NCBI GenBank assembly: GCA_903932145.1 | Contig: CAIZFE010000042.1 | Location: 1-64,000, forward strand | DNA: 64,000 bases | Origin: an uncultured Rhodopila sp. | Lineage (GTDB): Bacteria; Pseudomonadota; Alphaproteobacteria; Acetobacterales; Acetobacteraceae | Direction of reading: 5' to 3' | Part shown: in pieces, positions 1 through 9,498 of the stretch | Numbering within the stretch: position 1 is the stretch's first letter | Layout of the letters: every line of letters starts with the position of its first letter | Notes under the pieces: generated by a model | What the model was told of the DNA's origin: nothing | What the model saw: the letters and a program-made list of their open reading frames with translations, nothing else | The model's database searches: none | Made by a program: the position numbers and the translations under genes

Positions 1-398
<398 letters not shown>

Positions 399-554
399 AC
401 CGCTTGTCCCTCGGGGCAACACCATGCATGGAAATCATCCCCAGGTTCCGTAAAACGGATCCAAATGATGGCTTCCTCGATAAGTTCCGCACACAAACGC
501 CCGGTCTCAACCCCCGAGCGCACACAACAGAACCTCTTTACACCCTCATCTCTT

Positions 555-702
555 GAGGGTGGATTGGACGACCTGGTGGCCATGGCGGGGAGCCTACACC
601 CGATCCCATCCCGAACTCGGCCGTGAAATTCCCCAGCGCCCATGGTACTGTGTCTTAAGGCACGGGAGAGTAGGTCGCCGCCAGGTCTTCCAATCCACCC
701 TC
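555..702. repeat. 13-bp inverted repeat bracketing 5S rRNA (processing stem)
   Basis: GAGGGTGGATTGG at 555-567 is perfectly complementary to CCAATCCACCCTC at 690-702. The arms lie just outside the 5S gene, so the precursor RNA would form a long stem enclosing it. Such stems are the usual substrate for RNase III/RNase E maturation of rRNA precursors; that role here is inferred from position. Confidence 0.8.
570..687 (+). rRNA. rrf: 5S ribosomal RNA
   Basis: The gene is about 118 nt and begins GACCTGGTGGCCATGGCGGG. It contains the conserved loop sequence CACCCGATCCCATCCCGAACTC and ends GGTCGCCGCCAGGTC; the two ends pair to form helix I. It lies about 170 bases after 23S and 35 bases before tRNA-fMet, the normal alphaproteobacterial order. 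The exact termini are set from the helix I pairing. Confidence 0.96.
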
Positions 703-722
703 ATACAACACACACTCCTTGT

Positions 723-799
<77 letters not shown>

Positions 800-828
800 A
801 AGATCATCGCCCTAGCGGCGTCAGACAG

Positions 829-861
829 CCCGGCTTCCTCACAAGGAACGCCGGGATTTTT
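829..861 (+). terminator. Rho-independent terminator of the rRNA operon
   Basis: CCCGGCTTCCT (829-839) pairs with AGGAACGCCGGG with one bulged C, and is followed directly by ATTTTTG. It lies 30 bases after tRNA-fMet and is the strongest intrinsic terminator seen in the window. Confidence 0.88.
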
Positions 862-1008
862 GCTGTTCGATGCAAAACGGCCAGCGCCGTGGCGGAACGA
901 TCGGCAGAGCGCCGCCGTCAGATCGATGGCGCTTGTCAGTAAGCGACGGTTGCCAGTTGCCAAACCAGACCCATACCGAGGTGGCCAACTTGTCCCCGAC
1001 AATCTCTG

Positions 1009-1029
1009 TGGCCCGGACAAGCCGGGCCA
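1009..1029. repeat. REP-like palindrome, copy 1
   Basis: A 21-bp near-perfect palindrome, TGGCCCGG-ACAAG-CCGGGCCA, between the rRNA operon and the oppositely oriented oxidoreductase gene. A copy differing by one base lies at 59786-59806. Both are preceded by a CCATACC motif 25-40 bases upstream, suggesting a longer dispersed unit. Confidence 0.7.
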
Positions 1030-1075
1030 AAAGGGAAATGGAATAGCAATACGTCGCTGCCAACGATGACGGGTA

Positions 1076-2149
1076 TCATCCGTGATTGGCGCCAACCGTT
1101 CGATCGAATTCTTCGGCGGCAATCCCAATTGTTTCGGCGGCGGCGCGGATATCGCGCCAGGTGGTGTCGTCCACCTCGATCCCCTGTTCCAGGCGCCTGG
1201 CCGTATAACGCTTCTCCGGCTCTCCGGGCGTCAGCACCTCGTCGAAACCAGGGGCCGGACGGGCGGATCTCACATGTGCTTTCACCGCCTGAATGTCGGC
1301 GGCAATGGCAACGGGGTCTCCCAGTTTGGACAGGTCGATAATCGTTGCGAGCATGGAGTTCAGCACGCCGCCCTTCGCCTCATGAAACGCGCCTTGGCCA
1401 CCGGCGACGGCCGACGCCATGATCTCGCACATCACCGCCATGCCGGAGCCCTTGTGGGTGCCGAACGAGCGTAGCGCCCCGGTCTTGTCGCGAATGAACC
1501 CGGTCGGGTCGTTGGTCGGATTGCCGGCGTCGTCGATCAGGCAGCCGTCAGCGACCGATACGCCCTTGTTGTAGGCTACCCGCGCCTTGCCTGCCGCGAT
1601 CGTCGTCGTCGCCATATCCAGCATCACCGCCGGCCCATCCGGTCCCGGCACGGCGGCACAGAACGGGTTGGTGCCGAGACGCGGCTCCGCCGAACCCCAG
1701 GTCGCCTGGACATCATGATGGTCGGCGACGTTGACGAAGGCGGTAAAGGCGCATCCCTCGGCGGCGGCGAGTTCGGCATAGGTGCCGATGCGGCCGATAT
1801 GCGAGGAATTGCGGAACGCCAGCACGCAGGCGCCGGTTTCCTTGGCTCGGACGATCGCGCGGCGCACCGCGTCGGCCGCCATGCGCTGGCCGTACCCGCG
1901 CTTTGCGTCGATCACCAGCAGCGCGCCGGCATCCAGGACGGTTTCCGCGGTTTGATTGGGAACCAACAGACCCGCGTGCAGCAGCCGGACATAGGTCGGC
2001 AACATCCCGACGCCATGGCTGTCGTGGCCGGCCAGATTGGCGCGCACGAGGTGATCGGCGACCTGGACGGCTTCGGATTCGTCGCTGCCCATACGGCGGG
2101 CGATGAGGTGGGCAACGGCTTGCAGGGCGTGTGATGAGATGGTTGGCAT
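1076..2149 (-). CDS. Ldh family (LDH2) NAD(P)-dependent oxidoreductase
   Basis: The 357-residue product has the full length of the malate/L-lactate/ureidoglycolate dehydrogenase (LDH2) superfamily, which reduces 2-oxo acids or oxidises 2-hydroxy acids without a classical Rossmann fold. The N-terminal motif AGHDSHGVGMLPTYV (about residues 40-54) carries the family's catalytic-site histidines. The stretches RNSSHIGRIGTYAE, TNPFCAAVPG and HKGSGMAVMCEIM are typical family segments. No signal peptide is seen, so it is cytoplasmic. A divergent MFS transporter lies 180 bases upstream, which may import the hydroxy-acid substrate; this is inference. Substrate cannot be decided from sequence: malate, lactate, sulfolactate and ureidoglycolate members look alike. 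Confidence 0.88.
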   Translation of the reverse strand: MPTISSHALQAVAHLIARRMGSDESEAVQVADHLVRANLAGHDSHGVGMLPTYVRLLHAGLLVPNQTAETVLDAGALLVIDAKRGYGQRMAADAVRRAIVRAKETGACVLAFRNSSHIGRIGTYAELAAAEGCAFTAFVNVADHHDVQATWGSAEPRLGTNPFCAAVPGPDGPAVMLDMATTTIAAGKARVAYNKGVSVADGCLIDDAGNPTNDPTGFIRDKTGALRSFGTHKGSGMAVMCEIMASAVAGGQGAFHEAKGGVLNSMLATIIDLSKLGDPVAIAADIQAVKAHVRSARPAPGFDEVLTPGEPEKRYTARRLEQGIEVDDTTWRDIRAAAETIGIAAEEFDRTVGANHG

Positions 2150-2328
2150 TGGACTCTCCCGGGCGTTCCCCCAGCCTTAGCATGACCCGCGCTCGCGTCG
2201 AATATGCGCGCGGCTTGTTCGGCCGGATGGAACGCGATTGACACGCCCCGGGGGCTTGGCGAGTGTGCCCGCAACGAAATCCCGCACAGCCTTGAAGCTG
2301 CCGCGAGTTAGGGAAGGCACCGTCATCC

Positions 2329-3651
2329 ATGTCACTGTTCGGCAGACCAACCACGCCTGACATCCGCCCGGGGGTGTTCGCCTGGTATCCGGCCAGCAGC
2401 CGGGGTGAACGGCGCACGTTCTGGATTTGCTATGCCGGGCATCTGCTGGATGCGATGGACACCCAGCTCTACAGCTTCGCGATTCCCTCCATTTTGGTGG
2501 CTCTCGCCCTCACCCGCGGGCAGGCGGGTGAGATTGCCAGCGCGTCGCTGCTGGCGTCCGCGGTGGGCGGCTGGGCGGCCGGCATCGCCGCCGACCGTAT
2601 CGGCCGCGTGCGGACGTTACAGATCACCATTGGATGGTTCGCGCTGTTCAGCCTGCTCAGCAGCTTTGCCCAAAGCTACGGGGAACTGCTGTTCACCCGC
2701 TCGCTGCTGGGGTTTGGTTTTGGCGGAGAAACAGCGGTCAGTGCGATCCTGATGGCCGAAATGATCGCCCCCGCCGCGCGCGGCCGGGCGGTGGGGCTGG
2801 TGCAGAGCGCGTGGTCAACCGGCAGTATCGCCACCGCGCTGTGTTCGGCGGCGGCGTTCACCGTGTTTCCGGTGGAGACCGGCTGGCGCGTGTTGTTCGC
2901 GATCGGCGTGTTGCCGGCGCTGCTGATCCTGATTATCCGCCGATCCATGCAGGAACCTGAGATTTTTGTGCGCAGCCGAGCGACGCGGACAAGAGCGGGG
3001 AATCCACTGTTAATTTTCAGCCGGCCGCATTTGCGCACGACGATCGCCGCGACCCTGGTGGCGACCGGAATCCTGGGCGGTAATTTTGCGTTCAACGTGT
3101 GGTTGCCGACGTTTTTGCGCACTGTGCGGCATCTGTCGGTGCTCAGCACGGGCGGCTACCTTGTCGTCCTCTACAGCGGGGCCCTGCTGGGTTACATCAC
3201 CGGAGCGTATCTGACAGACCGGATCGGCCGCAAACTGAATTTCGCGGTGTTTGCGGTGTGCGCCATGGCGGTGCTGGAGGTTTACACCCAACTGCCGATC
3301 AGCGATTCGCAAATGCTGTTCCTGGGGTTCCCGCTTGGGTTTTTCTCGTCGGGGATTCTGGCGGGGGTCGGATCGTTCTTTTCCGAACTGTATCCGACCG
3401 CGATCCGCGGTAGCGGCCAGGCCTTCGCGTTCAATGGAGGTCGAGCGCTGGGCGCTCTGTTCCCGGCGTTGGTGGGGATTTTCGGCAATACGCTGCCACT
3501 CGGCACCGCCATCGGCACGATCGGGCTGGCACCGTATGTGTTGATGTTGTTCGCGCTGCTTTTGTTGCCGGAAACGCGCGGCCGGCGATTGGATCTGGTG
3601 GATGGCAGGATTGGGGGCCGTCTGGATGAAGGCGGGGTTCGAAAAATTTAA
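2329..3651 (+). CDS. MFS transporter, metabolite:H+ symporter-like
   Basis: A 440-residue protein with 12 predicted hydrophobic segments. The first loop motif is present after helix 2 (GIAADRIGRVR, about residues 85-95) and the matching motif recurs in the second half (YLTDRIGRKLN), as expected for the major facilitator superfamily. The stretch FGFGGETAVSAILMAEMIAPAARGRA resembles helix 4 and its following loop in aromatic-acid/carboxylate symporters (AAHS and sialate-type). It shares a 180-bp divergent promoter region with the LDH2-family gene, so a hydroxy or oxo acid is a reasonable guess for cargo. Specificity is not shown by sequence. Confidence 0.88.
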   Translation: MSLFGRPTTPDIRPGVFAWYPASSRGERRTFWICYAGHLLDAMDTQLYSFAIPSILVALALTRGQAGEIASASLLASAVGGWAAGIAADRIGRVRTLQITIGWFALFSLLSSFAQSYGELLFTRSLLGFGFGGETAVSAILMAEMIAPAARGRAVGLVQSAWSTGSIATALCSAAAFTVFPVETGWRVLFAIGVLPALLILIIRRSMQEPEIFVRSRATRTRAGNPLLIFSRPHLRTTIAATLVATGILGGNFAFNVWLPTFLRTVRHLSVLSTGGYLVVLYSGALLGYITGAYLTDRIGRKLNFAVFAVCAMAVLEVYTQLPISDSQMLFLGFPLGFFSSGILAGVGSFFSELYPTAIRGSGQAFAFNGGRALGALFPALVGIFGNTLPLGTAIGTIGLAPYVLMLFALLLLPETRGRRLDLVDGRIGGRLDEGGVRKI

Positions 3652-3853
3652 CTGACCCCGATAGCTCCCCCTCGCCGGAAAAAAGTCCCTATGTCCGTTT
3701 CACCAACGCCCGCTCAGCACCAGTGTCGAGGGCGAAAAGCGGCTTCGTTGATCTCCTTCTCGCTATTGCGGATCGTTGCGCCATCGAACGTGGCCGTCGC
3801 GTTGTCTCCAGGAAGTGTGGCGTCAGGCGGTGCCATCGACACGAGGGATCAAG

Positions 3854-6139
3854 TCAGGAAAAACTCGGACGTTCCGCCATGTAGGTCTTGACGTAGGAAG
3901 AACCTCCATAGACTTCTGAGCCACCGTCCACCTGGACAAAGACCGGGCCAACCATGCTGCCACCACTCCGCCGGAGCATGTCAAAAGCGGTGAGTGCGAG
4001 ATTACGGGGCGTTCGTCGCCATTGGATGATATATACGGTTCGATCGACCAATCCCGTCAGGACCCGGGCGTCCGCCACCGCGAGAACGGCCGGCGAGTCG
4101 ACGATAATCCGGTCAAAACGCGCTGCGGCCTCGCGCAGCACCTCGACCATTTTGGGGGTGGAGAGCAAATCGATCGGCGAAGAGACGGCATTTCCCGCCG
4201 ACATAAACGTTAAATTGGCTTGTGAGTCGAACTGCAGGACCTGATCGAAGGATTTTTCGCCAGCGAGCAAATCCACGAGACCGTGGCCGCTCCCTCCGAA
4301 AATACCCTGCACGACTGGACGCCGCAGGTCCGCATCGATAACCAAGACCTTCAGACCGGCTAATGCCTCCTGACGGGCATATGAGATAGCTGTCGTCGTC
4401 TTGCCTTCTGTTTCCACAGCGGACGCAAAGAGCACCGTTCGGAATTCAGGCCCCGAGCTACGTAGCTGGATGCGCAACGAGTGAATTGCCTCCGCGTAGG
4501 CTCCGCTGGGCTTCGCAGACCACCCTCTCGCGCTACGCCCACGGCGTCCCGCGCGGACGCGGGGTACTAGCAAAAATGACTGGTCGCCGAACATGTCCTT
4601 CGCGCGTTCCAACGACTGGAATCCCTTGCCCAGGAGCTCTGATAGCACAGCACTGCCGGCCGAAAGCACGACAGCGAGGAAAGCGATGGCAGGAAACAGC
4701 AGCCGCTTGTTTGGCCATGAGGCCTGAATGGGAGTTTCCGCTTCGGATAGCACCTGGGCATCCGGCTGCGCTGTGCCCAACTGCTGCGAGATCTCCTGAA
4801 TTCGGCGGAGGTACCCCTCATAAAGCGAATGTCTTACGTCCGCCTCCACCTTTAGCTCATGGTATTGGATTTCGGCTGCGCTGTTATGTTCCAATCCCTG
4901 CCACATATCGGAAAGCTGATTGCGCAACAAGGTGACCCGAGCAACCGCCCCATCGCGCGCGGCCTCGTTGCCTCGAATAATATTCGCGATTTCGGCCTGA
5001 ATTTGACTGCGTACCGCGTACAAAGCGGCTCGATGAGCGATCACTAGCGGATATACACTGCCCGAGCGGCTTGTCGCCTCTGCCAGAGCAGATGCCTCCT
5101 TGGCCTCTTCCTCCCGCAACCTCTGTATCACCGGAGAATTGAGCACGTCCGGCGACGCGCCTGTATTCGCGGCGACGCTCTGGCTCGCTATGACGCGCGC
5201 TTCGGCAGTCGCGAGATCTCCCCTGGCTTGGAGCAACTGTGCCGTGGTTTGCGTGATCTGAGACGAGTTGAGATTGCCGTTGTGGGTGTCCTCAATCAGG
5301 TGGGCGACGGTCCGGAACTTCTCGGCGGCGGTTTCGGTCTCGGACGCCTTGGTGCGCAACTCGTCCGACCGCAGGTTCAGGATAGCCAGCGCATCCCTGA
5401 CCGCTGCCGTGCTCTCCTGCACTGACAGTTGCACATAATGATCGGCGATGGCGTTAACGATCGCAGCGGCTTTAGCTGGATTTTCCGACCAGAACGTAAT
5501 CTTGATCGTGGTCGAATGCCCCTGAACCTCCGCTTTCAGACGCTTGAGGACAGTCGTCATAACTATCTGCCGAGTCGAGGCAGTGTCTTGGGGCTTGGGT
5601 TGCAGTCCAAGCAATCGGAAAGCGTCGTCAATCGTGCTTCTCACGCCGCTGGGTAAAAACGACCATGCCTGAATCGACTGCTCCCACTTTGCCGACAGAG
5701 GCTCGATAAATTCGGGATCTTGTGACAATTGAAGTTGGTCAATGACGGGATCGATGACCCGCCGTGAAAGGATCCGTTGCAACTCGCTCTCAACTACGGT
5801 GTCCAAAACCTGACTATCACCGGTGGGCCTTCCGAGCACCGGCTCGGAGCTTACCACCTGGCGTTTGCGAGGGTCGAATAAAACCGTAGCGTCGGCGGTA
5901 TAGGCAGCAGGCATTATCAGCGTCGCGACCGCCCCCAGAACCAAAACGACCAAGAACACGCTGATCATTAGTGTCCGATGGCGCCGGAAGATCTGAAGCA
6001 GTTGATGAAGATCCGAATCAGAGCGTCTCCGTCCGTCCCGATCGTACAACAAATCTGGTTGCTCAAGCTGCAACGAGTTGTCGAAAGGGATTCGCGCCAC
6101 ACGATTGGAATTCCCGGCGGGCGGGACTGTTGAGCTCAT
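3854..6139 (-). CDS. Polysaccharide co-polymerase with tyrosine autokinase domain (Wzc/GumC-like)
   Basis: A 761-residue inner-membrane protein of the PCP-2a type. It has a Wzz-like N-terminal domain with TM1 at about 57-77 and TM2 at about 480-503, bracketing a long periplasmic coiled-coil segment rich in Ala and Gln. The cytoplasmic BY-kinase domain has Walker A ETEGKTTT (575-582), Walker A' VLVIDADLRRP (598-608) and Walker B RIIVDSP (677-683). The C-terminal tail has only three tyrosines (Y744, Y749, Y753), a sparse version of the autophosphorylated cluster. In Wzx/Wzy systems these proteins set chain length and gate export with an outer-membrane partner; no such partner is in the window. 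The start is supported by GAGAGGGGAAGC upstream. It is one edge of the exopolysaccharide locus. Confidence 0.92.
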   Translation of the reverse strand: MSSTVPPAGNSNRVARIPFDNSLQLEQPDLLYDRDGRRRSDSDLHQLLQIFRRHRTLMISVFLVVLVLGAVATLIMPAAYTADATVLFDPRKRQVVSSEPVLGRPTGDSQVLDTVVESELQRILSRRVIDPVIDQLQLSQDPEFIEPLSAKWEQSIQAWSFLPSGVRSTIDDAFRLLGLQPKPQDTASTRQIVMTTVLKRLKAEVQGHSTTIKITFWSENPAKAAAIVNAIADHYVQLSVQESTAAVRDALAILNLRSDELRTKASETETAAEKFRTVAHLIEDTHNGNLNSSQITQTTAQLLQARGDLATAEARVIASQSVAANTGASPDVLNSPVIQRLREEEAKEASALAEATSRSGSVYPLVIAHRAALYAVRSQIQAEIANIIRGNEAARDGAVARVTLLRNQLSDMWQGLEHNSAAEIQYHELKVEADVRHSLYEGYLRRIQEISQQLGTAQPDAQVLSEAETPIQASWPNKRLLFPAIAFLAVVLSAGSAVLSELLGKGFQSLERAKDMFGDQSFLLVPRVRAGRRGRSARGWSAKPSGAYAEAIHSLRIQLRSSGPEFRTVLFASAVETEGKTTTAISYARQEALAGLKVLVIDADLRRPVVQGIFGGSGHGLVDLLAGEKSFDQVLQFDSQANLTFMSAGNAVSSPIDLLSTPKMVEVLREAAARFDRIIVDSPAVLAVADARVLTGLVDRTVYIIQWRRTPRNLALTAFDMLRRSGGSMVGPVFVQVDGGSEVYGGSSYVKTYMAERPSFS

Positions 6140-6223
6140 GCTTCCCCTCTCGACATGTCTATGTCATGACCATTCCGGAACATGAGCCTACGAGTGGAGG
6201 CGTTCCAGACAACTGCCGCCAGT

Positions 6224-6239
6224 CTAATTTCGAAATTAG
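6224..6239. promoter_or_regulatory. 16-bp perfect palindrome upstream of the wzc-like gene
   Basis: CTAATTTCGAAATTAG is self-complementary over all 16 bases and lies about 85 bases upstream of the wzc-like start codon. Its size and symmetry suit a dimeric regulator's operator. No regulator gene is adjacent, and no second copy was noticed in the window. Confidence 0.4.
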
Positions 6240-6517
6240 CGAAGGCCAATCCGGGAAGTTGAACAATTAGCGTTGTCCCATGTATCCTCCGCCTATTGTT
6301 ACCTCTGAGGCGCGCAGGTGGGAGGAGATCAAGCGGGTCCGCAACACGGCCCGCTACTGACGGCCCAGCGGCCAATGCGCCCCTCGGGGCGAGGAGCTGT
6401 TCACGGAATTACACGGAAGTCGGTAGCTTATATTGCAAACTATCTCAGTAAGTCATCGATTGGAATTGCCATTGCTCACGTGAGATTCACGATCGCGATC
6501 CACGCTTCGAAATTGCC

Positions 6518-6547
6518 ATCCCGGTGGCTACGAGGAACCACCGGGAT
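6518..6547 (-). terminator. Hairpin after the secreted glycoside hydrolase gene
   Basis: ATCCCGGTGG (6518-6527) and CCACCGGGAT (6538-6547) form a perfect 10-bp stem with a 10-nt loop, about 20 bases after the stop codon of the minus-strand hydrolase gene. There is no good T-run, so it could be a weak terminator or an mRNA-stabilising stem. Confidence 0.5.
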
Positions 6548-6565
6548 CGCTAACGGGAGCAGCCT

Positions 6566-8569
6566 TTAAGTTGTTGCGTGCGTCAGCACGGTTGAAAAGC
6601 TGGCCGACATCGCACCGCTAATCGTGGCAAATGCAACGCCCGTTCCCCCAGCGGTGGGAGCGACAGAGAGCACCGCGCCCTGAGCGGTATCCGCCACGGT
6701 CAGATACTGGCTTAGGGTGGAGGACGCCCCGTTCCAGTTGGTTCCGGCCAGCAAGGGTTTCAGATCGAGTTTGTCGGTGCCAGTCAAGATGTCAGTCGCA
6801 AAGACTGCCGGCCCCGCCGACGCCTTTGGCAAAACATATGTATTACCGCTGCCGGTATCGGTGACCGTGATGCCGCCGTGTGCCAATTTCACGGTATCGT
6901 TCGAACCAGCGACGAATACCATCTTTGAAGCGGACCCAACGTATGCCGAAATCGCGCTCCCCACAACGGTGACGTCGCCCGTCGGCAATGGGCTGGTGGC
7001 TGAGGACGACCAGGATGCGGTCGGGCTCGTTTTATCCCACCACCCCCCATAGGAATTTTCCTGCCAGATCGCTCCGTTCACATACGCGAGCACCTTGACC
7101 GAGCTTGTAACCGAGTCAGCAATGCCCTTGACCGCGACCTGGCCACCGCTCGTGATCGACCAGATATTGCCATTGGCGTCGGTGATCGAGTTCGAACTTC
7201 CAGCTAACACAACGGTGTCATTGGAGGATGTGGTCGGCGTCGGTGTGGGTGTTGGGGTGGGCGTCGGTGTGGGCGTCGGTGTGGGGGTAGGTGTCGGGGT
7301 GGGTGTCGGGGTAGGCGTCGGTGTGGGCGTCGGGGTGGACGTCGCTACTCCTGACAATTGCACGATGAGCGGATGATCCGTGAGACTCAGGGTCACCGAG
7401 TTCACATTGGTATAAGTCGCGATCGGGGATGTACCGGACATCGGATCGAACACCTCGATGCTCGCGTATGTCGCGCCGAGGCTGACCTTAGTGGCGGTCG
7501 GCGCAACCGTAACTTCTGACCCCGGGGTACCTACAGCCCAGTCAACGGCATCATTCCACACGGCGAGATCGAACACGCCGCTGGATTTTTCCATCACCAT
7601 AGAGTTGCCCGTGCTCGGAAGATTCGAGATCGTATAGTTGATCTGGCCTGGGGTGAAGGTTGCCGCGGTCGCGCCGGTGTCGCCCAGAATGGAGGTCAGG
7701 TTATGGAGCGCTGTCGCGGCCAGTTTCGGCGTGCTATCCGGATTAAATAGTCCATTCTCGTCCCAGGCGCTTGTCGAGCCACTTATCCAGTCATTCAGGT
7801 GATAAATAAACGTCTTAGCTGCGCCTTCTTGGTATGCATCCAACAGGCCGTTCAGAATATTCTTCGCCTGTGTCGCCTGATCCACACCGAAGGACGGATC
7901 CATCGGGGCCGTCCCATAGCCGAATTCGGTAATCCATACCGGCTTATTGGGAACCAGTTGCTGCTCGCCGGATATCATGCTCTGCATAAAGCTCGCAGCC
8001 TGCATGTTGGCCCATGGATACACATGTCCGTTGCTGGCGTCCGCGACGCTGCCGAAATTTGGTGGCGTACCGGAAAAACCGTTGGAGCCCTCCCATGACG
8101 AGGTATTCAGCATCGTCGTCCCGACGAGGGCACTGTCCTGCTTGACGAGCGTGTATTCCGCTTGCTGGACCTGATAGACTGCGGTCCAGTTGTTGGTCAG
8201 CGTGCCATTCCAGTAGTTGGGAAAGTTGAAGGGCTCATTTAATCCCTCGACACCGATGACACTGCCGGGGGCGGCTGCCGCAACCTGATTGATAAAACCT
8301 AGATCGGATTGGATTTCGCTCGTGCTCATCTGATAACCGGGATTGCTTCCCAAAACGATATCGAACTTGATGCCCAAGGCGGCAACCGCCTCAAATTCTG
8401 CTACGGTCCCCGACGTCGGGTTCATATCTCGAACCTGGGTGACGCCCAGGTAAGACAGTTCGCTCTCCAGCGCCGTCGCGCTGGCATATGCTGGCAACGA
8501 CGACCCAATACTAATATTGACGCCGATCGAGGAGAGGAATTGATTCGTTGAAATTGCGGTTACGGTCAT
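6566..8569 (-). CDS. Glycoside hydrolase with Thr-Pro linker and type I secretion-like C-terminal domain
   Basis: A 667-residue protein in three parts. Residues 1-400 form a TIM-barrel hydrolase of the GH5/GH39 (clan GH-A) type, with the probable acid/base Glu112 in GLNEPFNF and nucleophile Glu215 in WITEFGYG. About 411-447 is an uninterrupted Thr-Pro repeat linker. The rest is Gly/Ser/Thr/Asp-rich beta-sheet sequence, including NDTVKLAHGG and an end segment (DILTGTDKLDLKPLL...) like the C-terminal target domain of type I secreted proteins. There is no N-terminal Sec signal, consistent with type I secretion, but no ABC/MFP/OMP secretion genes are in the window. Its place in the exopolysaccharide locus suggests a polysaccharide substrate. 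The fold and the tail type are recognised by pattern only. Confidence 0.8.
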   Translation of the reverse strand: MTVTAISTNQFLSSIGVNISIGSSLPAYASATALESELSYLGVTQVRDMNPTSGTVAEFEAVAALGIKFDIVLGSNPGYQMSTSEIQSDLGFINQVAAAAPGSVIGVEGLNEPFNFPNYWNGTLTNNWTAVYQVQQAEYTLVKQDSALVGTTMLNTSSWEGSNGFSGTPPNFGSVADASNGHVYPWANMQAASFMQSMISGEQQLVPNKPVWITEFGYGTAPMDPSFGVDQATQAKNILNGLLDAYQEGAAKTFIYHLNDWISGSTSAWDENGLFNPDSTPKLAATALHNLTSILGDTGATAATFTPGQINYTISNLPSTGNSMVMEKSSGVFDLAVWNDAVDWAVGTPGSEVTVAPTATKVSLGATYASIEVFDPMSGTSPIATYTNVNSVTLSLTDHPLIVQLSGVATSTPTPTPTPTPTPTPTPTPTPTPTPTPTPTPTPTPTTSSNDTVVLAGSSNSITDANGNIWSITSGGQVAVKGIADSVTSSVKVLAYVNGAIWQENSYGGWWDKTSPTASWSSSATSPLPTGDVTVVGSAISAYVGSASKMVFVAGSNDTVKLAHGGITVTDTGSGNTYVLPKASAGPAVFATDILTGTDKLDLKPLLAGTNWNGASSTLSQYLTVADTAQGAVLSVAPTAGGTGVAFATISGAMSASFSTVLTHATT
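7231..7337. repeat. Tandem repeat encoding the (Thr-Pro)n linker
   Basis: About 105 bases of near-perfect 6- and 12-bp units (GGTGTGGGCGTC variants on the plus strand) encode about 18 consecutive Thr-Pro pairs in the minus-strand hydrolase. Codon wobble (ACC/ACG/ACA, CCC/CCG) interrupts exact identity, but copy number is likely to vary by slippage. Confidence 0.9.
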
Positions 8570-9464
8570 TAAGAGTCTCCATTCGTCGTTATTTGAGATT
8601 ATGAATTCTATATCGTAATGTAATTAGGCATGAATCGCCCGGTTTCGACGTGTCACTCATCGCTTGACGACGCGGCTCCGTCTCCAACTTGCCGTCGTAA
8701 ATCCCGTCACGAGGACTGTACGTAGGCGCGGTTACATCGGGTCCGTCGCAGGCTTTCTTGTTTTGTTTCCATTATATTCACGGTGGCGCCGCGGCGCCGG
8801 CGCTTTCACCTGGAAACGTACTAAGGTCGGTCACATCGGGGCACCTCGTTAAAGTCACATCAACTTCCCGTGATGTATCTCGATGCCAGACGAATCTAAA
8901 GTCAAATCGGATTTCTAACGGTTTCAAATATTTTCGGGGCGAATCTGAGCTATGCGCCAGGATCCAAAACGACATTGTAAGTTAGTAATTCCGGCCTTAG
9001 GCATCTTCGCGAACCAAACTGTTGCGATGCCTATGTGACTTGGCGCGTTTGGTCTCTATACCGGTCGGAATTTGGTAAATTCTATTACGTATCGAAATCT
9101 AACTTAGGGAGCGAGTTCGACATCACCGTGGCATTTATCGTCCTGATTTATCAAAAACGCGATTGGGGGCAGCGCTGCGCAGGACCGTGGGGAGCCGATT
9201 CGGCACGTTATTTGCATTGCATTTGGTATGGCCGCCAGTCGTTCAATGCGAGCAGTTCGACCTCCCCCTTGCGGCCAGTGTGCTTCGCGGGGCGGGATCA
9301 GCAGTTATTGTCCGCCTGGCACTCGGGGCCTGAGGCTGCCGGCCAAATCAACGAAGATCATATAACCGTCACCAGTTTGAAGAACGATCGCAATACCCCC
9401 ATAAGCTTGGACTAAATAGAGATAGTGATCCGACGTACCGCATGTCACATTTTACTCCAACCGA
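8570..9464. other. Gene-poor, AT-richer gap in the exopolysaccharide locus
   Basis: About 900 bases between the divergent hydrolase and FkbM genes. Open frames here (for example 9035-9415) lack ribosome binding sites and protein-like composition. A GC-rich self-complementary run, GGCGCCGCGGCGCC, is at about 8786-8799. The hydrolase start has a nearby AATGGAGACTC leader, so its promoter probably lies within the first 100 bases. No gene was recognised. Confidence 0.5.
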
Positions 9465-9492
9465 TTGACATGGCCGGATAAGTTGGTAGCCT
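9465..9492 (+). promoter_or_regulatory. Putative promoter of the FkbM methyltransferase gene
   Basis: A consensus -35 TTGACA is at 9465-9470, followed after 16 bases by a weak -10 TAGCCT (9487-9492). The expected transcription start falls at about 9499, the first base of the start codon, and no Shine-Dalgarno sequence precedes the ATG. This suggests a leaderless mRNA, although the -10 element is poor. Confidence 0.4.
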
Positions 9493-9498
9493 AAATGA

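Noticed and set aside
7231-7337. Short tandem repeat considered as CRISPR or satellite
   Set aside because: Units are 6-12 bp, contiguous without spacers, and in frame as Thr-Pro codons.
9035-9415. 126-residue plus-strand frame in the gap before FkbM
   Set aside because: No ribosome binding site, no family features, unusual composition for a gene of this genome.
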